From assembly GCA_934229395.1 (NCBI GenBank), contig CAKQDL010000015.1, positions 1 to 34,148 of the forward strand: a stretch of DNA of 34,148 bases. The letters run 5' to 3'. This DNA is from an uncultured Peptococcaceae bacterium. Its GTDB lineage: Bacteria > Bacillota > Peptococcia > Peptococcales > Peptococcaceae. Position 1 is the first letter of the stretch. Each line of letters opens with the position of its first letter. Positions 31,899-34,148 of the stretch are shown in pieces. Both the position numbers and the translations under genes were made by a program. The notes under the pieces are model-generated. The model ran no database searches, was not told the DNA's origin, and saw only the letters and a program-made list of their open reading frames with translations.

Positions 31899-31940
31899 AA
31901 AAAAGCGCAGTACAAACCGGTTATCTCGGTCTGCACTGCG
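31899..31940 (-). terminator. Terminator overlapping the end of the KTR gene
   Basis: On the minus strand CGCAGTGCAGACCG (31927-31940) pairs with CGGTTTGTACTGCG (31906-31919) with wobbles, followed by TTTTTT (31899-31904). The upstream arm lies in the last codons of the KTR gene. Transcription of the lipoprotein-CPBP-methyltransferase genes would need read-through or an unseen promoter. Confidence 0.8.
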
Positions 31941-32118
31941 TCTTAGCGTCTGGCTTTTTCAATAGCGTTATATGAAATTGCTGTAGGTCGATCAGCACCT
32001 CCTGCTTGCATTTTGGGCAAAAGAGAAGGAAGTTGTGAAGAACGGTATCCTCACGAATCCACACGCGGGTTTTTCCATGACAACATGGGCACAAAAGCCA
32101 TTGTCCTTGTTTAACCAT
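31921..32118 (-). CDS. Cysteine-rich KTR zinc-ribbon protein
   Basis: 65 residues from the ATG at 32116-32118. CPCCHGKTRVWIREDTVL then FCPKCKQEVLIDLQQF give two CxxC pairs for one zinc ribbon, with the KTR triplet that names the family and the conserved C-terminal DAKTQ. The family is a frequent passenger of Bacillota conjugative and mobilisable elements, with no established role. An in-frame ATG at 32122-32124 is an alternative start; both overlap the AGGTG ribosome site region. It follows the winged-helix gene directly. Confidence 0.85.
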   Translation of the reverse strand: MVKQGQWLLCPCCHGKTRVWIREDTVLHNFLLFCPKCKQEVLIDLQQFHITLLKKPDAKTQCRPR

Positions 32119-32127
32119 AACCATCAC

Positions 32128-32628
32128 CTACTCGTTCGTCGGGGCGGAAATGAGCGTGATTCTCCGCGATTTGCTGCTTTCGGAGCTTGCCTGCTTCATG
32201 TACTTGACCGTAACCTGATTGATTTCCGAAAGATACTCCGAAAATTCCTCGTCCGTCAGCAGCAGCGTACAATTTGTGAACAGCAGCATATCTTTTTGCG
32301 GATTGGCATTGCCGGTGGAAAAGTATTTTGCAAACGAAGCGCAAATACTCAGCAGCGACATCTGTACCGCATTTCCGGTTTCATCTTCCGTTGCCATAGC
32401 ATCCTTATTGAGCTGATAAACGCTTTCCACTGTACCGCGAATTCGATTTTCATCCACGACCATGAGGATGGAACAATCCGCAAGAATCTTTATGTGCCGA
32501 TATAAGCTTGCACTAGGAATATCCGGCAGCGCTTTCTTGAGTTCCTTGACTGTGCCGGTTTCATGAAGCAAAAAAAACTGAAAAATTCTCTGTCGGGCAG
32601 GGTTCATTACAATCTCTGCCAGTTCCAT
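32128..32628 (-). CDS. ArsR-like winged-helix transcriptional regulator
   Basis: 166 residues. The N-terminal winged helix (about 1-75: NPARQRIFQFFLLHETGTVKEL then PSASLYRHIKILADCSIL and the wing NRIRGTVESVYQL) is the ArsR/HTH_20 type. The C-terminal half (DEEFSEYLSEINQVTVKYM) is a helical dimer or ligand domain. Likely controls its own promoter through the palindrome at 32645-32660. The KTR gene follows directly (stop TAG within the KTR ribosome site). Confidence 0.82.
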   Translation of the reverse strand: MELAEIVMNPARQRIFQFFLLHETGTVKELKKALPDIPSASLYRHIKILADCSILMVVDENRIRGTVESVYQLNKDAMATEDETGNAVQMSLLSICASFAKYFSTGNANPQKDMLLFTNCTLLLTDEEFSEYLSEINQVTVKYMKQASSESSKSRRITLISAPTNE

Positions 32629-32644
32629 ACGATACCATCACTCC

Positions 32645-32692
32645 TTAGATTATTATCTAAATATATTATATTCTCATTTTTGATAATGTCAA
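32645..32692 (-). promoter_or_regulatory. Promoter and operator of the winged-helix regulator
   Basis: On the minus strand -35 TTGACA (32687-32692), 16-base spacer, -10 TATAAT (32665-32670). The palindrome TTAGAT-TATT-ATCTAA (32645-32660) lies just downstream, over the expected start site, where a bound repressor would block transcription. Confidence 0.75.
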
Positions 32693-33065
32693 GAGAGATG
32701 TTACTTTTGCGAGATAGCGGGGCAAGAACGCGACAAGCAATGCAGCATTAATTTGGACTCGTGGAACTTTCTTGTTTATCGCATTGTTCGTAGAGCAGAT
32801 TCCATTTGTGTTTCAACCGTTTACCTTTAAGGAGGCATTGCGCACCACAGCCTCGGAGGATCTGCGAACGGAGGAAAGAAAGCGGCAAGCAATGTAAAGC
32901 GGTACCCACTTTACGAAAAAAGCCAATTTCTGCTTTTGCGGAAACCGACAGTTTCGTGCTTGTTGAGGCTCCTCCCCAATCCCCGCAGAACACAAAGTTG
33001 TGTTCTGGAACGCAGGACAAGTCCTGCGGCTGCGCGATTTTTCAAATTACTTTATAGCGGTCAGC
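32693..33065. other. Non-coding stretch with short repeats (possible transfer or replication region)
   Basis: No gene with a ribosome site or recognisable product. It contains two near-identical 13-base copies of GCGRCAAGCAATG (32730-32742 and 32882-32894), a GTAAAG/CTTTAC hairpin around a GGTACC core (32894-32914), and a GAAAC/GTTTC hairpin (32941-32955). Such repeats occur at transfer origins and iteron sites of mobilisable elements, but nothing here proves that. Confidence 0.35.
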
Positions 33066-33224
33066 TTAATGCTGCTCCGCATTTTTCTCTTTCGTCCCAT
33101 TCGGTTCCTCCCGTGCTTCGTCCAGCTCCAAAATGCGGTCAATGTTTGCTTTGGCAGTCAACAGCTCCTTCATATCCTCACGGTCCTTTCGTATGCCGAC
33201 TTTTTCTCCGGGTAATTTTTCAAA
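33066..33224 (-). pseudogene. C-terminal remnant of an unidentified element protein, cut by IS30
   Basis: 52 codons without start, opening at a stop created at the edge of the IS30 element. The product has FEKLPGEKVGIRKDREDM and LLTAKANIDRILELDEA and ends in a charged Glu/Lys tail. It looks like a helical C-terminus of a mobilisation- or replication-type protein, but I do not recognise the family. Confidence 0.5.
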
Positions 33225-34085
33225 TCAAGTGCAACAGTTAATGTAAGACCGGTTAATTAATCCTATTGGCTTTTTGTATTTCAGACATTTTCTAGGTCGG
33301 TTATTTAGCTTTCGTAGATTCTGCTTTAAGTCTTCTGGATTAACCAAAGACAAATCCATGCTTTTCGGATAATATTCCCGAAGCAAACCGTTTGTGTTTT
33401 CGTTTGTCCCTTTTTGCCATGCGCAGTACGGATCACAAAAATAGGTTTTACATTTTAATTTTTCTTCTATGACTTCAAAGCCAGCAAACTCCTTCCCTCG
33501 GTCAAAGGTAATGGTTTTAACCATATCCGAAGGAAAATCTTTTAATGCATTTATGATTGCGGCTGTAACATCAACCGACGTTTTTGTAGGAACAAGTACT
33601 GCAATTGCAAATCTAGTTTTCCGTTCGACCAAAGTAACAAAACAATATTTACTTTTTCGTTTGTGGTCATTGCGGCCGGACTCTACCGTGTCGCCTTCCC
33701 AATGCCCTATCTCCAAGCGATTGTAAACGTTTTTATCTCTTTTGCGAATGGTTCTGCCTTTATCGTTAAATTTTCCCCGCTTTTCACCAGGGCGTTTAAA
33801 CGTACCCTTGCGTCTAAGGAAGCGCATAGATATATTGCGAATCTTTCCAAGATGTATGTATCTGTAAATAGTTGAAACTGATGGGATTCGAATAGTAGCA
33901 TTAGGTTTTCTGTGGGCAATCTGATCTGGAGACCAATTCTCTAAAATTCTGCCCTGAATATATAATATGCTTTCATCGGTGAAGCTGTTCTTTCTATGGC
34001 ACTCTTTTCGTCTATCAAGATATTTGGATTCTGCTTTGCTTGGGTTGTAAGTAGAAGTTTCCGCATCTTGCGAAGTCAAGTCCAA
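33225..34085 (-). mobile_element. IS30-family transposase, N-terminus missing
   Basis: 286 codons from a TTG without ribosome site. The DDE catalytic core is complete: GHWEGDTVESG (first Asp), ITFDRGKEFAG (second Asp) and WQKGTNENTNGLLREYYPK (Glu). The C-terminal RPRKCLKYKKP is standard. The usual N-terminal helix-turn-helix is absent from this frame. The 60 bases upstream contain GLSSRA in another frame, which recalls the IS30 HTH, so the gene may be frameshifted or run beyond the window. The left insertion edge lies near 33225-33245. Confidence 0.88.
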
Positions 34086-34148
34086 ATTAGTGTGTAAAAT
34101 ACCTTTAGGTATTAATCGTGCGTGTCATCTGCTCTAGAACTCAAGCCG

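Noticed and set aside
32748..33057. Overlapping open frames on both strands (90 and 83 codons)
   Set aside because: No ribosome site, no family resemblance, and they cover repeat-rich sequence.
1..34148. CRISPR array, tRNA genes, prophage structural genes
   Set aside because: No regularly spaced direct repeats, no cloverleaf sequence that I could recognise and no capsid, tail or terminase homologues were seen.

Overview
This window looks like chromosomal DNA of a Bacillota (Firmicutes) bacterium. The gene set is typical: sepF, yggT and ylmH, T-box leaders on ileS and leuA, scpAB, zapA, an RqcH/FbpA homologue, rlmH, and strong TTGACA-17-TAATAT promoters. Negativicutes (Veillonella/Dialister-like relatives) is my best guess from gene order and style. 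That is an inference; no 16S sequence lies in the window.

Region 1 (1-20100) is a compact, ordinary core region read entirely on the minus strand. From right to left it holds a probable long unit zapA - GCS2-type glutamate-cysteine ligase-like gene - der - plsY - gpsA - ABC ATPase, with a second promoter for scpA - scpB - glmS. Next come a leucine biosynthesis operon leuA-leuC-leuD-leuB behind a T-box leader, a cell-division/membrane operon (HlyD-like gene, yggS, sepF, yggT, ylmH), and ileS behind its own T-box. Beyond the ileS terminator, two matched tandem promoters and a boxA-like element point left out of the window. They are what one expects upstream of an rRNA operon. Several promoters sit within a few bases of the preceding stop codon with no terminator between.

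Region 2 (20197-23185) is a divergent plus-strand unit: rqcH (NFACT), rlmH and a DsbA/FrnE-like gene, closed by a hairpin terminator. The 3' remnant of a broken gene follows (23253-23456) and marks the edge of the core.

Region 3 (about 23460-34148) is an eroded mobile island. It starts at the tail of a large serine recombinase (two in-frame stops) and runs through broken ABC-ATPase, GNAT, kinase-like, SRPBCC, TnpV and DUF5131 remnants to an IS30-family transposase at the right edge. Among the wrecks are genes that look intact: a putative zinc metallopeptidase, a DUF3795 protein, a membrane protein plus XRE regulator, a beta-lactamase-fold serine hydrolase, a leucine-carboxyl-methyltransferase-like enzyme, a CPBP/CAAX-type intramembrane protease, a lipoprotein, a Cys-rich KTR zinc-ribbon protein and a winged-helix regulator. 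A CPBP protease, a frameshifted isoprenylcysteine-methyltransferase-like gene and a carboxyl-methyltransferase-like gene in one island is the most intriguing combination, but functional linkage is speculative. I saw no CRISPR array, tRNA or rRNA gene, or phage structural module.
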